This document shows positions 46,434 to 58,532 of a DNA stretch of 64,000 nt, one piece after another; the stretch's first letter is position 1; each line of letters opens with the position of its first letter. The translations under genes and the position numbers were made by a program. The stretch is from Bilabrum cf. latius (Eukaryota; Bigyra: Bicosoecida; Bigyra; Bicosoecida), in the NCBI GenBank assembly GCA_965178125.1, contig OZ237743.1:1116001-1180000 (forward strand). The letters run 5' to 3'. The notes below the pieces were generated by a model. It made no database searches, was not told the origin of the DNA, and saw nothing but the letters and a program-made list of their open reading frames with translations.

Positions 46434-49400
46434 TCAGTACCCGCCACCAGAAGCAGCACCCCCATGGCCAGCAGTAGATCGGTTAGCACCCTCGCCAGCG
46501 GCGGGACCACCAGCCCTGCCGATACCACTGCCAGCACCGCCGGCCTGCCGCGGCAATGCGGGTGGTACCACACCCACGGCTGCAGGCGGACCACGCTGCC
46601 CTAGCAGGTCGCACGGCTACAGTGGGGGTAGCGAATTGAATTCCAGAATTTGCGACGCATATGCCCTCTGAGTTTGCAACATGTCAAGAGTGAGCCGGTG
46701 CCAGGCCAGTCCTGAGCAAACGTGCAAGCTCACCGCCTCTGGACGCATGCCCAGTCCCCAAGGAAATCCGCACTGGGTGCAGAAGTTTGCGTCGCAGTCT
46801 TTGCACGTCGCGCAGCGGGCAAAAGCATGCATTGCAACGATCCTGGCACAGTCAGGGTTGGCGCAGACGACACATCTGCCGCTCTGTAGTATCCCTGAGC
46901 TGTCCACACTGTCAGCGAGAGACTTCAGCTGGCTGCGCAGCTTTAGCGGTGAGCACGACTAGGTGTGAAGCTTATCTTTACACCGCAGGCACCAGGGCTC
47001 CTGGTCGCATTCTGTTCTCATGCATCGCCCCTCCGTCGGGAGCAGCTGCCCATGGCCAGTGCCGCACTGCGCCAGGGGCGGAAGCACGGTGATGCGGCCG
47101 CACTGTTCACTGGGACACCGCACCACGCGCTGCAGGTGTGGCTTTAAAGACATTTGCCTCTGACTAGCTACAAATTGTTGCGAAAGCCCAGGCAAGTCTC
47201 TAGACCCAAGGTCCCACACCAACCCGGCTGGGAGATGCAGAGTGCCCTGCCCACTGTGCCTCAACAGCGTGTCATACACGAGATTGACAAGTCGCTCCTG
47301 CCCCATGCAGCCACGAAGCACATCGAGAGGAACTAGCGAATTGCCAAGAATTGGCACCGGGATGGCGACGCAAGCGTCTGTTTCAACATTCCTGGCTCTA
47401 GCTCGGAGCCACGAGGAGATGCATGTCATCCGGCTGGGCTAGGGCATGCTGCTGTCGCTTCTCCTCAGTGAGCCGATCGGTTCCGGCCCGTCTGGCTCCA
47501 CGAGCGATACAACCGGTAGATCGCTGTTGGCCAGAACTAGCAGGTCCCGTCTCAAAGCTGGCACATGTTCCCCCGATAGCTCGCACTGCACCATGCCGTG
47601 CCCCTCATCCGGTTCAGACTCGCGGTCATGCCCGCCACCGTTTGCTTTCGACTCGGCCATGGCCTTGAGCACCTCCTGCATCCTAGCCTTGGCATCAGCG
47701 CAGGTGTCCGGATCTAAGCCAAGGAATGCAAGGGTAAGATGTGGGCGATACCGAATATCCACTGCTAGGGACTTGCGTGGATCAGCTGGCAGCGGTTTGG
47801 GAGAAGAAGCAACACCATCGTCATCGTCATCGTCATTGTCATCGTCATCGTCGCCGTCGTCGTCACCAAAGGCATCATCTCTAACCTGGAAATCCATCTC
47901 AGATTCCGTCGGATCTGCTCCGCTGGCAGAGCCACTGCCGCTACTCGGCGGCGGGCTGGCATCTGCTGTTCTAGACGGATACACCAGATCAATGATCTGC
48001 TGCGGCTTCAGCCGGCACACTCTTTCGAGGCAGCTGCGCGCCGTCCAGCTCTCAAAGTCAGTGGCAGAGATCGTTTGTTGGTGCGGCGGGTCGTGCCGTC
48101 GCAGAAAATCAACCAGATCCTACACAAGCTTGTCCACTTTGCTGCTGTCTCCCACAACTCTCACATGGGTCGTGGGATCGTCGGTCAGCACGGATGCACC
48201 GCTGGCCTGGTCCGTGTGGGATCGGGCCGCTCGTGGAAACAAGATACCAAGTCCATGCGTGCTCGCGTACTACAGCAGTTCTTTCCGAATGAATGGCGAG
48301 AGCAGTTTTGCGCGGGCCAGGCCAGGCGTCAGGCTCGTGTCCCCGCGCGACACAAGGCTAGCCAAGTTGGCGCCTCCGAGGCACTAACGAACCAGTTTGG
48401 CGATTCGATTGCACTTCACAGCGTCGCCAGTGTGAATTGGGTAGCGCAGCGAATCGTGGTACCCGTTATCAGGCAGCTTGCAATGGAAGTAGTGCCATAC
48501 TTGTCCGTTAGAACCGTTCCTCTGCAAGGCTTCAGCAAGTCGGTCCGAATAAAGGAGAAATGGAAAACTTTCTCCGCTCAACATGCTCCGAAAGGCCTTT
48601 CTCTCCTGCTTCGGCACTTCAAACGTCTGCGTGTGTCGTACGTGCACGCCAACGCCAGATCCCGCTAGCTTGGTGCAAAATGTGAGGTCCTAGGCTAAGA
48701 GAGAGTCGCGAAGGCGATCTGCCATCTCGGGGGAAGGAGCTTCGATGCACATGGTGACTACCCCGGTGTCTGCGTGGGGAGGTGTCCACGATATGCCAGC
48801 GCACGTGCCCCACTAGCCTTCCACGTGGTGCGCAAGTTGCTTCGTGTCCTCTGCTACTAACCTTGCCGCGTCATGATCTTCGCGCCATGCCTTTCTTGCA
48901 GGAGGCACCAGTGGCTCCGCTGTTTTGGCAGGGCGAGATGGTTGTGGCTCGGTCGCTTTTGAAGATCTCAGAGCCGAATTCCTCCACTTTCCTGGATGAG
49001 ATGGCTTTTTGGTTGGTTTCGGGGATCTCCGATACATAGCTATACTCCGTTCGATGAAATGCCGAACCGTGCCTTCACTGATCACATCGAGCTGCTTCCT
49101 GGGGTCTGGTATGTGTGTTACGACGATCGCATTGGCGATGTTCCCGTGCCTCCGTACCATGTACTTACCGTACTCCTTCGCAGCCCAAATGCTAATTGTA
49201 AACGGTGTCTCGTGACTCTGAATGTACTCTGCCAAGTCCCAATCATCCGAATCGTGACAGAGCACTTCGAATTCAAATCTATTTGGAGAGCTCGAGCCTG
49301 ACCCACCCGCGCTGCTGCCTTGAAGAGATAGTAGGGTAGCTGGATACGGAGTTCCGATGTACCCCCTTAGGTGGATTCCTGGACTCCCCAAAATAATGCA

Positions 49401-52400
49401 ACTGACAAGGTGCTCGATTGCGTCGCCCGGTGGTAGCAGCTAGCGGAGCACTTGCTCAATCGCGAGCTTCATCTCGTCAGGGTGCATGTTGCGAGGGAAC
49501 CCGGAAACTTGGAGGCCATTCCAAAACCTAACGAATACCAACCGCTCGCTGATTCCTTCCACGTTGTGCCCTTCCTTTCTTGTTAGCTCCCGCATGATTG
49601 GGTAGCACGAGATTGCAGGAAAACATGCGCACTATCCGTCGTGCTCCTTGCCAAGCCACGAGACGACCACCTCGGATCGAATGCCTGCAGCTGGCCCTTC
49701 ATCGCTGTCACTCCCAGCCAAATGAACCAGCTGGGACTGAAGATCATTGCCTGGAAGCAGGGCATCACTCCGTTCTGTAACGTACTCGTGGAATGCCCGC
49801 GCTCCCTCCGCACTGGTGGCGGTGAACACTGCCCTGCAAGTGGGCTGAAATGGGCTGTCCAGCTCGCGGTAGCACGGCACAGTAGCCGCCATGGTACGAT
49901 CAGCCGCTGCCAGCTCTGAGGATACTCCCGGGTGTGAGGAACCCACGTGAAGTTGGAAGGCATTCAGGAGCTGCATCCATGGCACCGGCGCCGGCCTGGC
50001 CTGCTGTACGCTACCGGCTACAGGGCCAGCGGCCCTGGGGGCATCCCCTCCTTCCAATTCAGCAGGAATACTGGCATCTACTTGTTTCAATGCAGCGGTT
50101 GCTGCTGTCACAATTACCTGCAGGCAGCTTGAGGTAGGTCGATCAACCGCTGCTTCTGCTGCTACGGGACTAGCCCGTTCAGCTGGATCCGGCAGACTGC
50201 GAGGCACCAGCTGCAGAGGCCTCGCCCCTGACCCGACCAGCACCAGAGCAACAGACCGCATGCGAGAGCGAACAGGCAGCTCAACGACGTCAATGGCCTG
50301 CTGGACCATATTGAAGTGACTCTGAACAATTGCCGTCAGCGTGGAGACAGCAGTGAGGCGACAGACCTCAGGCACCCAGATCCGAAGCGTGCCCAGTGGC
50401 ACCACGTCCTAGCTGCTGCAGTTCCACGGCGTTTGCACGATCATCTTGTGCATTTCGCCCTCGATCTATGAATGCTTGGTCAATCTTGCAGTCTCTGAGT
50501 AGTCTTGACCCAACAGGCTCTGGTAAGTGGCTGTATCGAGTCCAGTCACCTGCACCTGGATCATTGAGACCCCCGGCGGGATCGAATCCTCTGGCATTGA
50601 CCGGATTCTTGCCAAGTCCGCCTTGCTGACGACAGTGGCATTGCACAGCATGTAGCCGCTGTTGTCTTGCACAGACTCGAACACCACCAGGTCGGGTCTG
50701 GCTGCGTCCTCCTTCAGAGCAACACACGACTTGGGGTGGATCTAGGCCATCCCGATCCACTTGCCGGCCCGTGTGAGGCTGTAGCCCGCACTGGCCTCGT
50801 TATTCGCGGCGGCAAGGTTCTCTGCCAGCGCCCATCCGATGAAACAGGCAACGGCGCGCTCCAGGTCATAGCCAGTCTTCGCTTCAAACGCAAACCCTAG
50901 GTTGAACGAGAACCCTGGCACTGCTGTGGCGCTCACTGCGTCCCGTACAGCATCCGGGATGTGGCTGGACTCTGCATCGCCAGCTCCACCCGCAGCCACA
51001 TCACTGTGTTCCACATTGGGCGTGAATGTTGGTGAAGATGCAGGCGTCAGACTTGCCAAACAAGCATCGAAGCGAGCTATTTCCGCAGCGCCCATGGCTC
51101 GCAGACTGACAGCGTCATTGCCGGCCCACTCCAGACCGTGCTCTGCTAGGCGAAGCACGGTGTTCTCGCAAACAGTCCTAGTCTGACTAAAGAGCCTGTG
51201 TATATCCGAGGCATGCTCATTCCCGAATACAGTGCTGAGCAGCAGACGCTGCCGCTCCATGCCAGCAGCCTCGTCCAGGCCCACCCGCTGCCACGCCACA
51301 AACACTCGCAGCAGGGTCACGAGATCTCCGCGGCTGGATGCAAGCACGGCCATGCACGGCCTCCGAATGTATTGGATGTGTCGACCTGCACCTTGCCGAA
51401 GAAGAGCCACCAGCCACAGGACTGGGCCACTCGCCACGCCCAGCTCGTCGTCGGTCTGCATCGCCTTCGCTGCCAAAGCGCCTACCCACGGCTCGACGTC
51501 CAGCATCCGGACCACGCGGCCATTGGCTGTGATCTTGCCCACCAGCGGCGCGACTTCGCCTCCAGTCATCGTGCGCCTCAGAGATTCACCCTATTCATTG
51601 TCATCCTCAGCCAGACCGAGGGCTTTCAGCGTGGTCACGGCGGCTCGCATGTCGTCTCCACGCGGCCGATCCACCCATTGGAACTGGTTCAGCGAGATGT
51701 TGGCCGCCATCACGTCAAGCGCCATGCGAGCCATGTTGCACCGCATCACTCCGGGAGGTCGCTGGGCCTGCATCACGTTGAATGTGTCCGTTGAGTAGAG
51801 CCGGATGCACTTGCCCGGGCAGGTCCTCCCGGTCCTGCCCTCCCGCTGGATGGCAGCTGCCTGGGAGATGCGCTCGAGGCGGCGCTGCGAGATGCGCAGG
51901 TCAGGATCATAGGCGTCTTGCCAGTCGTACCCGCAATCAATCACGCATGCGAGTCGCTGAATGGTCACACTGGACTCTGCATCTCGTGTTGAGAAGTAGA
52001 CAGCAAGTCCGTTGAGCTGGCCCCGCATGACAAGGTCATTGAGATCAGCGAGATCTTCGGCTTGAATGAGCTCCTTGCTTTCCACGCCACTTCTTTGTCC
52101 GTGCTGCTGCTCTATCATTGCATCGAACAGCCGCCGAGTACGACCCACTTCTGCCGTTCCCGGCAGGAACACCAGCACGCACGAGTGCTTCTTGGCGCGC
52201 AGTAGCCCACTGGCCTCCCTGAAAGCCACGAGGGCTGCTGCATGCACCAGCCTCGTAGACAAGTCGCTGCTGTCTGGCCGCAGCCGGTGCTTCAACGAAT
52301 TCAGAGCGCGCGGCTTCGCCCTCCAGCCCAGAATGGAGAACTGCTGCGAGCCTGCTTTGCACTCGGTTGAGAACGCCCGCACCAGTCGCGTGACAGAATT

Positions 52401-54832
52401 CAGGCTCTCGTACTGCGTGGTTGTCGCGAAACTACGACCGTTCACAGAGATAGTCAGGTCGCTTCCAAAGAAGCTCTGCAATTTGTCCGTATCTAGCGTG
52501 GCTGATGCCACCAACACGGCAGGCCTGTAGCGCATTGCCGCATCAGCCGCACCAGCGGCCGTGGCAGCGGCCTCGTCTACTGGCCGGACTTTCAGGGCCT
52601 CCTTGAGCATGCCCAGGAGTGCATCGCACTGCACTCCCCGCTCGTGCACCTCATCCACCATGATCAAGCCGAAGTCAGACATAGGCGGCAGGTCCCCATC
52701 GACGCCACCCTCCTCTCCTCCGCTGGCTAGCAGCTTGCCTGCCATGTGCAGGGCAGTGCCCTCCGTGGTAAACACGATGACGGTCTCCTCAGACACGCTG
52801 ACTGTAGTCTGACCCTTGCTCTCCAGCACCAGCCCCACCCTGCCACCGACCTTGCCCTCGCCCATCTCCCTTGCCACACGGTCTGCGAGCATGCGGGCGG
52901 CACTGGCGCTCGGCTCCGTGACCAGCATGCGATTGCCCCTGTGCCTCGACACGATGCCGTACTGCTGCAGGATCTGGGGGATCTGGGTGGACTTGCCACT
53001 GCCGGTGCGGCCCGTGACCATGGCCACTGGATTGATCTATCCACCGCTCGTCCTTGCGCACATGATCTTGGAGCACGCATCAACGACCTCAGCCTCCTGG
53101 TCGAAGATGCGGAGGCTTCGCACGAAAGACCGAATCCTCTCCTGCAGTCGTCGCACGAGAGCTGCGACCAGGTGTACCCGCGCGTCTCGCGTGGGCACAG
53201 GAGGAGATACTCCGGCCCTGAGTGCCGTTTGCCTCGCCCTGATTTGCTTCTCGGAGAGCCCGACCGGCACACGCGCCACGTAATCCCAGGCAATGGCAGC
53301 ATCGTGGACGTCAGCAACCATCCGCTCGAACAACAAGATGGAACGGTACTTGGACTCATCCAGGAGCGCATCGACGTTGCGCCGCATCTGGTCGGCGAAC
53401 ATAACTGCGTCGCTGGACAGATCCTCGCCGTTTGCAGACACTTCCAGCGCGCATCTTGCCTCTTGGGACTGCCTCTAAATTCGGCCCAGAACGTTGGTCT
53501 TGGCTGCGTCGATCTCTCTGGAGACCATCTGATTGACCAGCTCGACCGATCGCAAAGCCAATACGGCGCGCGACCCACCAATAGCGCTCTATGCGCCCTG
53601 TCCGTCAGCCTCAAGTGCTAGTTCATCAGCGCCTGCACCTGACGCTGGTGATCTAAACACGCGGGCACTAGCAGGCGACTCTACTGCGTCAGCATCGGGC
53701 TCCTCCCTTTCGCAGTCGCAGGCCCAAGCACCATCCACGTCCCCGCCCTCGTCAGCTGCAAGGATCTCAGCACGGATCGAGTCGATCTTCGATTCCATCA
53801 ATTCCAAGATTCGTTCGTATTGTTCAGCGTCTGCTGGCTTCTGGTCAGCCGAACGAGCCGCGTCCTCACACCAGGCAGAGACGCCAATCTCGCCGTAGCC
53901 AATAGCGCTGCCCTTAACTTGCCTGTCCCGACTAGCGACCGCTGCGGCCAAAAACTCAGACACATCACAAGTCGGAAGCAGCAGTGATTCCTTCAGACCG
54001 TTGCGTTCAGCCAGCGATAGATATCGGCTTCCCAAGCTGCCACGCGTAAGGTGAGCAAGCTCGATGTTGTGAGGAGGGGCGAGGTTCGGCTCTCCGATCA
54101 GTCGAATTTCCAGCCTACGGCCAAACTCATGAGTCCGCTTGATCATATCGAACCGATGATGGATAGAGTTCTTGTTGGCCACGACTTCGACGTACAGACC
54201 GCGGTGTAGAGCGTCCTCGACCACATTCGGAAAGGTTTGCTTGGTGTCTCGCAGGTATCCGTGTCTATTTCCATCGCCTGCGCGGTGAATATGCCTCATC
54301 ATAGTCCAAACGTATGGGATGATCACGAAGGATGCATTCTAATCGTGAAAATACCAGCGCTCTTACCTGTGCAAAGGATGAGAGTGTATCGAGTCATGGA
54401 CCTCGGATCTCGAGCTTTTCCTTGCTACACTTGCTCTCGTGCATGTGATATAGCTTGCTCTAGCATTCCACTCATTTTCTCGGCTTTAGTTCTTGCGTCG
54501 GCATCGACTCGGACCTCGTGCCTCGTAGATTGCCTGGTCTCGACCTCAACAGAAGGACAACAGGGTAGTTGCTCCAATTGGCGTTTCAGAATCGCTGCCC
54601 TTTCATCATTGGATTCTGAGCACTAAAAATGAAAGCACTTGCCGCCATCGCTTTCGAATATCTCTCTCCCACGGAGGACTTCGTCGACGAAGCGGCTGGG
54701 ATCCAACTGATAGCCTGCTTGTTGCACACCAATCGAGATGTTGGACCAATCCACGACCACTGCGACCCTCTACTTGGTCACATCATCATAATCTCCTACA
54801 GAAATTTGTCTTCCGAGCTTGCTGAACGACAT
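46434..54832 (-). CDS. NYN nuclease - DEAH helicase - RBR ubiquitin-ligase-like fusion (DEAH11/12-like)
   Basis: Two exons, complement(46434..54277, 54367..54832), give 2,769 residues, TGA stop, crossing about 19 TAG codons. N-terminal residues ~20-210 look like a NYN/PIN-like RNase domain: VAVVVDWSNISIG, then, across the intron, GDGN. The RHA-type DEAH helicase follows: Walker A GRTGSGKST (578-586), DEVH (697-700), SAT (~747), motif VI QREGRTGR (965-972). The C-terminus carries an IBR-like cluster from CPSEQC (2543) and a RING2-like cluster CANPDCARIV..CKDCDANFCTQCGFPW, as in plant DEAH11/DEAH12; the RING1 position keeps the linker but lacks a clear Cys set. An Asp-rich run (47820-47870) and a Gly/Ala tail are lineage-specific. 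Likely RNA-linked quality control or antiviral RNA decay, by inference. Confidence 0.85.
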
Positions 54833-54878
54833 ACTCGGACTACGTAATGAGTCTCTTGCCACGAGAAAGGTGGCAAAT

Positions 54879-54952
54879 ATACCAGAATATTTTGTACTAG
54901 TAGGGTAAACTTTTTGAATTTCAAAAGTTTACCCTACAAAATATTCTGGTAT
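54879..54952. repeat. AT-rich foldback hairpin upstream of the helicase-RBR gene
   Basis: Left arm 54879-54896 plus 54903-54914, loop 54915-54922, right arm 54923-54952; 30 bp of perfect pairing interrupted by a 6-nt insertion (CTAGTA) in the left arm. It lies 47 bp before the start codon of the helicase-RBR gene, so in its promoter or leader. No target-site duplication is evident. Confidence 0.92.
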
Positions 54953-55117
54953 CGGCGTGTTCCCCTACTCCAGAGCTAACTGACAAGGTGGCTGTGGAGA
55001 TGACTCGCCGAGAGTCATCGCTGCAGTCACGTGGTCTTCAGGCAGAGTGGGTCTCCGGTGACTGGGCCAGTCGAACTTCAGAGGAGAAGGGCAAGATAAG
55101 GAAGGCATGGGCGGACC

Positions 55118-55612
55118 ATGGCCTACGTCTTGAACCTCACCCACAACCTCTGGAGCAGGACAGGCGTGGAGTCGCTGCTGCTGAGCGAACCATTCCCAAG
55201 ATGCGCTTAGCAATTGCCCGCTCTAGCGCCTCTGTTGGATTGGTACGGCTTGCGACACTGGTGGTTGATGAGCTGAGTGTAAAGGTCAGAACGTTTCCGT
55301 CCTGGACTGCCTGCAGGTGGTGGACTGGGGCCTCGGTGCGAGGCTGGACTGCGAGCTCATCGGATGACCTGTATGCTGCAATGCGAGCTCAGGATCGGAG
55401 GGGACATCGTGTGGCTCGCCCTAGAGGGCTCATGCACACTCTTGAGAGGATCTGGGCGCGTGAGATGGCGACTTCGCTTCGCTGTGTCTTGCGTGAAAGG
55501 GAGTAGCTACGTTGTACATGGACGTCCCGCTGGTGGCGGATGGCATGTGTCGACGGTCCGGCTGTCCTTCCCCCCCGCTACGGTAATAAATAAATTTATT
55601 CCCTTCGGTTAA
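55118..55612 (+). pseudogene. possible host gene remnant interrupted at the viral junction
   Basis: Two protein-like stretches lie here in GC-rich DNA. A short frame from ATG 55118 reads MAYVLNLTHNLWSRTGVESL and on, through one TAG. A second, ending LEGSCTLLRGSGRVRWRLRF.. and VKGSSYVVHGRPAGGGWHVS, is open from an acceptor-like GCAG at 55315 to TAA 55610-55612. I could not find a splice linking them in phase. The second frame runs out of host-like DNA at about 55575, where AT-rich sequence starts, so its true end may have been displaced by the insertion. No family recognised. Confidence 0.3.
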
Positions 55613-55776
55613 GGAAACAAGTTTCAATAATTACGTTCAGTCAGAGCTAAAGCTCTTCCCTCTCTCCATTCCTTTTCTCGCTAGTCGCTCCAAAAGTCAA
55701 GGTGAGCCTCTTCATACTGCTACTTCATATAACTGCTTTATCCTTCTAATTATAGAAAATCAATTATATATAAAAC

Positions 55777-55905
55777 TCTATACGATGACCATATCCACAA
55801 ATTGCGTATTAGTATATGTATTATTTAGCAAAACGTGGATGTAGCCCTCTTGTGAAGGTGTTATGGGACTCTAGCCATTTTCTAGCCAAAAGTTCCATCA
55901 CTTTA
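55777..55905 (+). ncRNA. structured direct repeat R1, possible RNA element
   Basis: About 129 nt, roughly 80% identical by eye to R2 at 58601-58730. Two stems are kept in both: ATCCAC (55793-55798) with GTGGAT (55835-55840), enclosing TTGC/GCAA; and ATGGGAC (55863-55869) with GTTCCAT (55892-55898). Loops differ. Not a tRNA, CRISPR unit or hammerhead. Confidence 0.5.
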
Positions 55906-56104
55906 TGGGACTCCATTATTCAACCTTCTAAACTACCTTCATTATACCCCCTTATCCTCGCTTATACCTTCACAAATGGAACAAACGCGCTACAGCAACT
56001 TGCTACACTCGTCATCGCAATACCACAAGCGCCACAGTTCAATACACCCCGGAACGATGACGCTGTAGGCCAGCTGATCACTTCACCAGCCTAAAACAAT
56101 AGAT

Positions 56105-56798
56105 ATGGACCGCAAGATTGAGGTAAGAATCCACAGGATAGATAATCAACATATGGAAATTGCTTTGCTGACCGTATCTGTATCTATCGCACCGGTTTTG
56201 CTCGCCAACGCAGCTCTTCAAGCCCGACCAACGCAAGAAAACGGGAACGGAAGCGCTACTCACCTTCCAGGACACCGTACAAACCGAGAAGAACCCCAAG
56301 AAGCTTTTGAAAGCGCATTCAAGGCTACTAGGGGACATGCACCTCGTTGAGCAAACCGGGAAGTCGCTGGAGAAGGCAATTCGGGAGGCGGTCGGAGCAT
56401 TGGAACCGACAGGCGTCAACTCAAAGGCTCTACTCGCTGTTATCGCTTCAATATTCCCCAAGGGGAGTCTTGACGATACCGATGCTGACTTTGACCGGAT
56501 TAATGGCGTGCTGAAGATTCTACATCACGGCAGAGATTACGCGGAGACGAGGCAGACACAGGCGTTCTTGGCACAGAAAATGGCTATCCTCAAGCCATTT
56601 CTTCCAGCATATGACATCCCATCGCTCGTTGGTGATGTTTTGGAGAAGAACCAGAAGAGGAAGCGCCGCCAAGACTTCAACAAGTAGCTTCTTCTGGAAT
56701 CTGGCATCGCCGCACCAGCCAAGCGGTTTCGCGGCAATGAGAATCTCATCCAGGACTATCCCCGGACGGCGGGTTCTTAGCCCAAGATGGAGAAGTGA
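56105..56798 (+). CDS. viral-region hypothetical protein with a spliced 6-codon first exon
   Basis: Exon 1 (56105..56122, MDRKIE) joins exon 2 (56214..56798) through GTAAGA and CGCAG in phase 0, giving 200 residues and TGA stop, with two TAG codons. Exon 2 has no ATG near its start, so the splice is needed to explain the long open 5' part. The protein is Lys/Leu-rich and helical, with a basic NQKRKRRQDF segment. GC content is closer to host genes than to the AT-rich viral genes next to it. Function unknown. Confidence 0.6.
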
Positions 56799-56981
56799 GA
56801 AGGTTGAACAACCTTTTTTATTATAAATTGTCGTGTTTGTTATTGGTAGGGACACGGCTATATTGGAGTGGCCACGCTGTCGTGTGTAGCAGGGTACGAA
56901 CCGTGCTTCCAGCATTGACACGGGTGGAATCCCGCATTGAAGAGCATTTCAATGTTTCATTTGTGGTCTCAGTCAATCCAA

Positions 56982-57449
56982 TCAATCCACACGCATCACC
57001 ACGTATCCATTTTGCTCGCTCGTGCTCCCGTCGTAGCTGTTTAGAAAATGTCCCAGCCCGTCCTCATCTTTACAGGCCTGAATGAGGTCGTCCCAGCGCC
57101 CCTAAGCCACTATAAATGACTTAAGAAGGGCGCTTAAAGCCTCGCTGTGGTTCGCGTCAGCGGTAGCGGTGCTTATGATATCGGCATCGCAAGGCAGGAA
57201 GCGCGAGAGGAACGCAGGAACGAAGGAAGCAAGCGTCTCTGTAGCGTGGTCGTCCAAACGTTTGTCTGCTTCTTCTTCGGTGATAATCTCATAGGTCTGG
57301 ATTTCCTCGCCTAGCTTCACCGTGGCAGTCTCGCCGTCAAAAGATTGAAGAACCCTGTCCCACTCCTCGCCCACTGCTCCAATGTCTTCAATACCAGCAA
57401 TAAGCGCCTTCATTACTTCATCATTAACATCTGTAGAAACCCCGGCCAT
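56982..57449 (-). CDS. viral-region hypothetical protein
   Basis: ATG 57449 to TGA 56982, 155 residues, acidic, one TAG (57102-57104) read as Gln. Upstream in-frame codons exist but this ATG is in better context and starts the compact acidic protein. The C-terminal LNSYDG...GYVVMRVD resembles small phage and virus proteins ending with an SYDG-x-Y motif, from memory only. Convergent with the 200-residue gene and head-to-head with the gene at 57762. Function unknown. Confidence 0.6.
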
Positions 57450-57761
57450 TGTTTTATGTGTTTTATGTGTGGTCCAGATAAATTTTGGCGTAGCACAGGT
57501 TCCGAAGATGAAGATGAGAAGGTGGTAGACGATAGCCGATTCCAGTGGTAGCAGTGAGAAGTTCCAGCACGAGGAAGTGATGAAAATGTAGGGCAGGAGG
57601 GTATAAACTGACGGATGGAACCGCAAAGGAAGGAGAATTGGATTGAATAATTGAAGCCAGACCCATAACCCTAGCCTAAAGGCTAGGGATAACCCCCACA
57701 TAACCCCCCCACCTCTAAGCGTTTTTTTAAAACTCAAAAATTATAACTTAGTATTATAGAT
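57450..57761. promoter_or_regulatory. divergent viral intergenic region with short hairpin
   Basis: 312 bp between divergent viral genes. It contains a perfect hairpin CCCTAGCC-taaa-GGCTAGGG (57669-57688), flanked by ATAACCC-like runs. A role in transcription or replication is possible but unproven. Confidence 0.4.
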
Positions 57762-58532
57762 ATGAACTTTAATAATTATGTCATTGAAAATCCCGTCCTA
57801 ATGAAGCAGATTTATAAGGCTACAGACCATATTACAGATAGTACGCAAAAAATTTTAGAGACCATTACTACGTATGTAGATTTAGGTGGAAGGTTTTCCA
57901 CGTCTAAATTAATTAATAAAAATATAGTTAGTGATATTAAAGAGAAAAAAGCCGTCAAAAAACCCAAGAAAGAAGAGAAACAGAAGATACAACACGATAA
58001 TAACGACCAGCTTGAAATTAACCAAACATACATTCTAGATAAATTTAATGACTATAAACCACAGAATAATAAAATTTATAATGATGTAGATGATTTACAA
58101 CCGCCAGAATTAATTAGATAGACCGCAATAGATGAAAAATTTACCGGTATGGAGCCTGACAGTGAAAGTGAAATAAACAGCGTTAGTACCGAACAAGACT
58201 AGATAGAAGCAGAAACTGATGATGAAATGATACCTGAGGAAGAGAAAAAAATAATAGGTGATTTAATTAAATTAGAGAATCAGGATTATAGGTATAAAGT
58301 GTCCGTAAATGGAAATGATGTATTTTTTGGTGAAATTAATTTACCCGATGTAGAGGCTCTTAAGAAATAGTTTAGCCCTCGTAAATTACAAATTATGATT
58401 TGTAAAATTAAAAGAAATTTTAATATTAATAATAGCGATGATATAAACAGCCCTGAGTTTTGGAATAGCCGTGTATATTTGACCCTTGATGTGAAGGCCG
58501 AACACGAAAAACTACAAGATATCTATAATTAA
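57762..58532 (+). CDS. viral hypothetical protein, 256 residues
   Basis: ATG 57762 to TAA 58530-58532, crossing three TAG codons read as Gln (58119, 58200, 58368 by frame). AT-rich codon use like the replication genes. Lys/Glu/Asn-rich; the middle (residues ~60-180) is charged and disordered with a KKPKKEEKQK run, and the C-terminal ~80 residues (YKVSVNGNDVFFGEINL.. FWNSRVYLTLD) look folded. No family recognised; a virion or DNA-associated protein is only a guess. With the standard code only the first 119 residues would be found. Confidence 0.7.

Noticed and set aside
54988-55506. Single ORF 54988-55506 as a real gene
   Set aside because: Composition and codon pattern look random, and better protein-like stretches lie in other frames.
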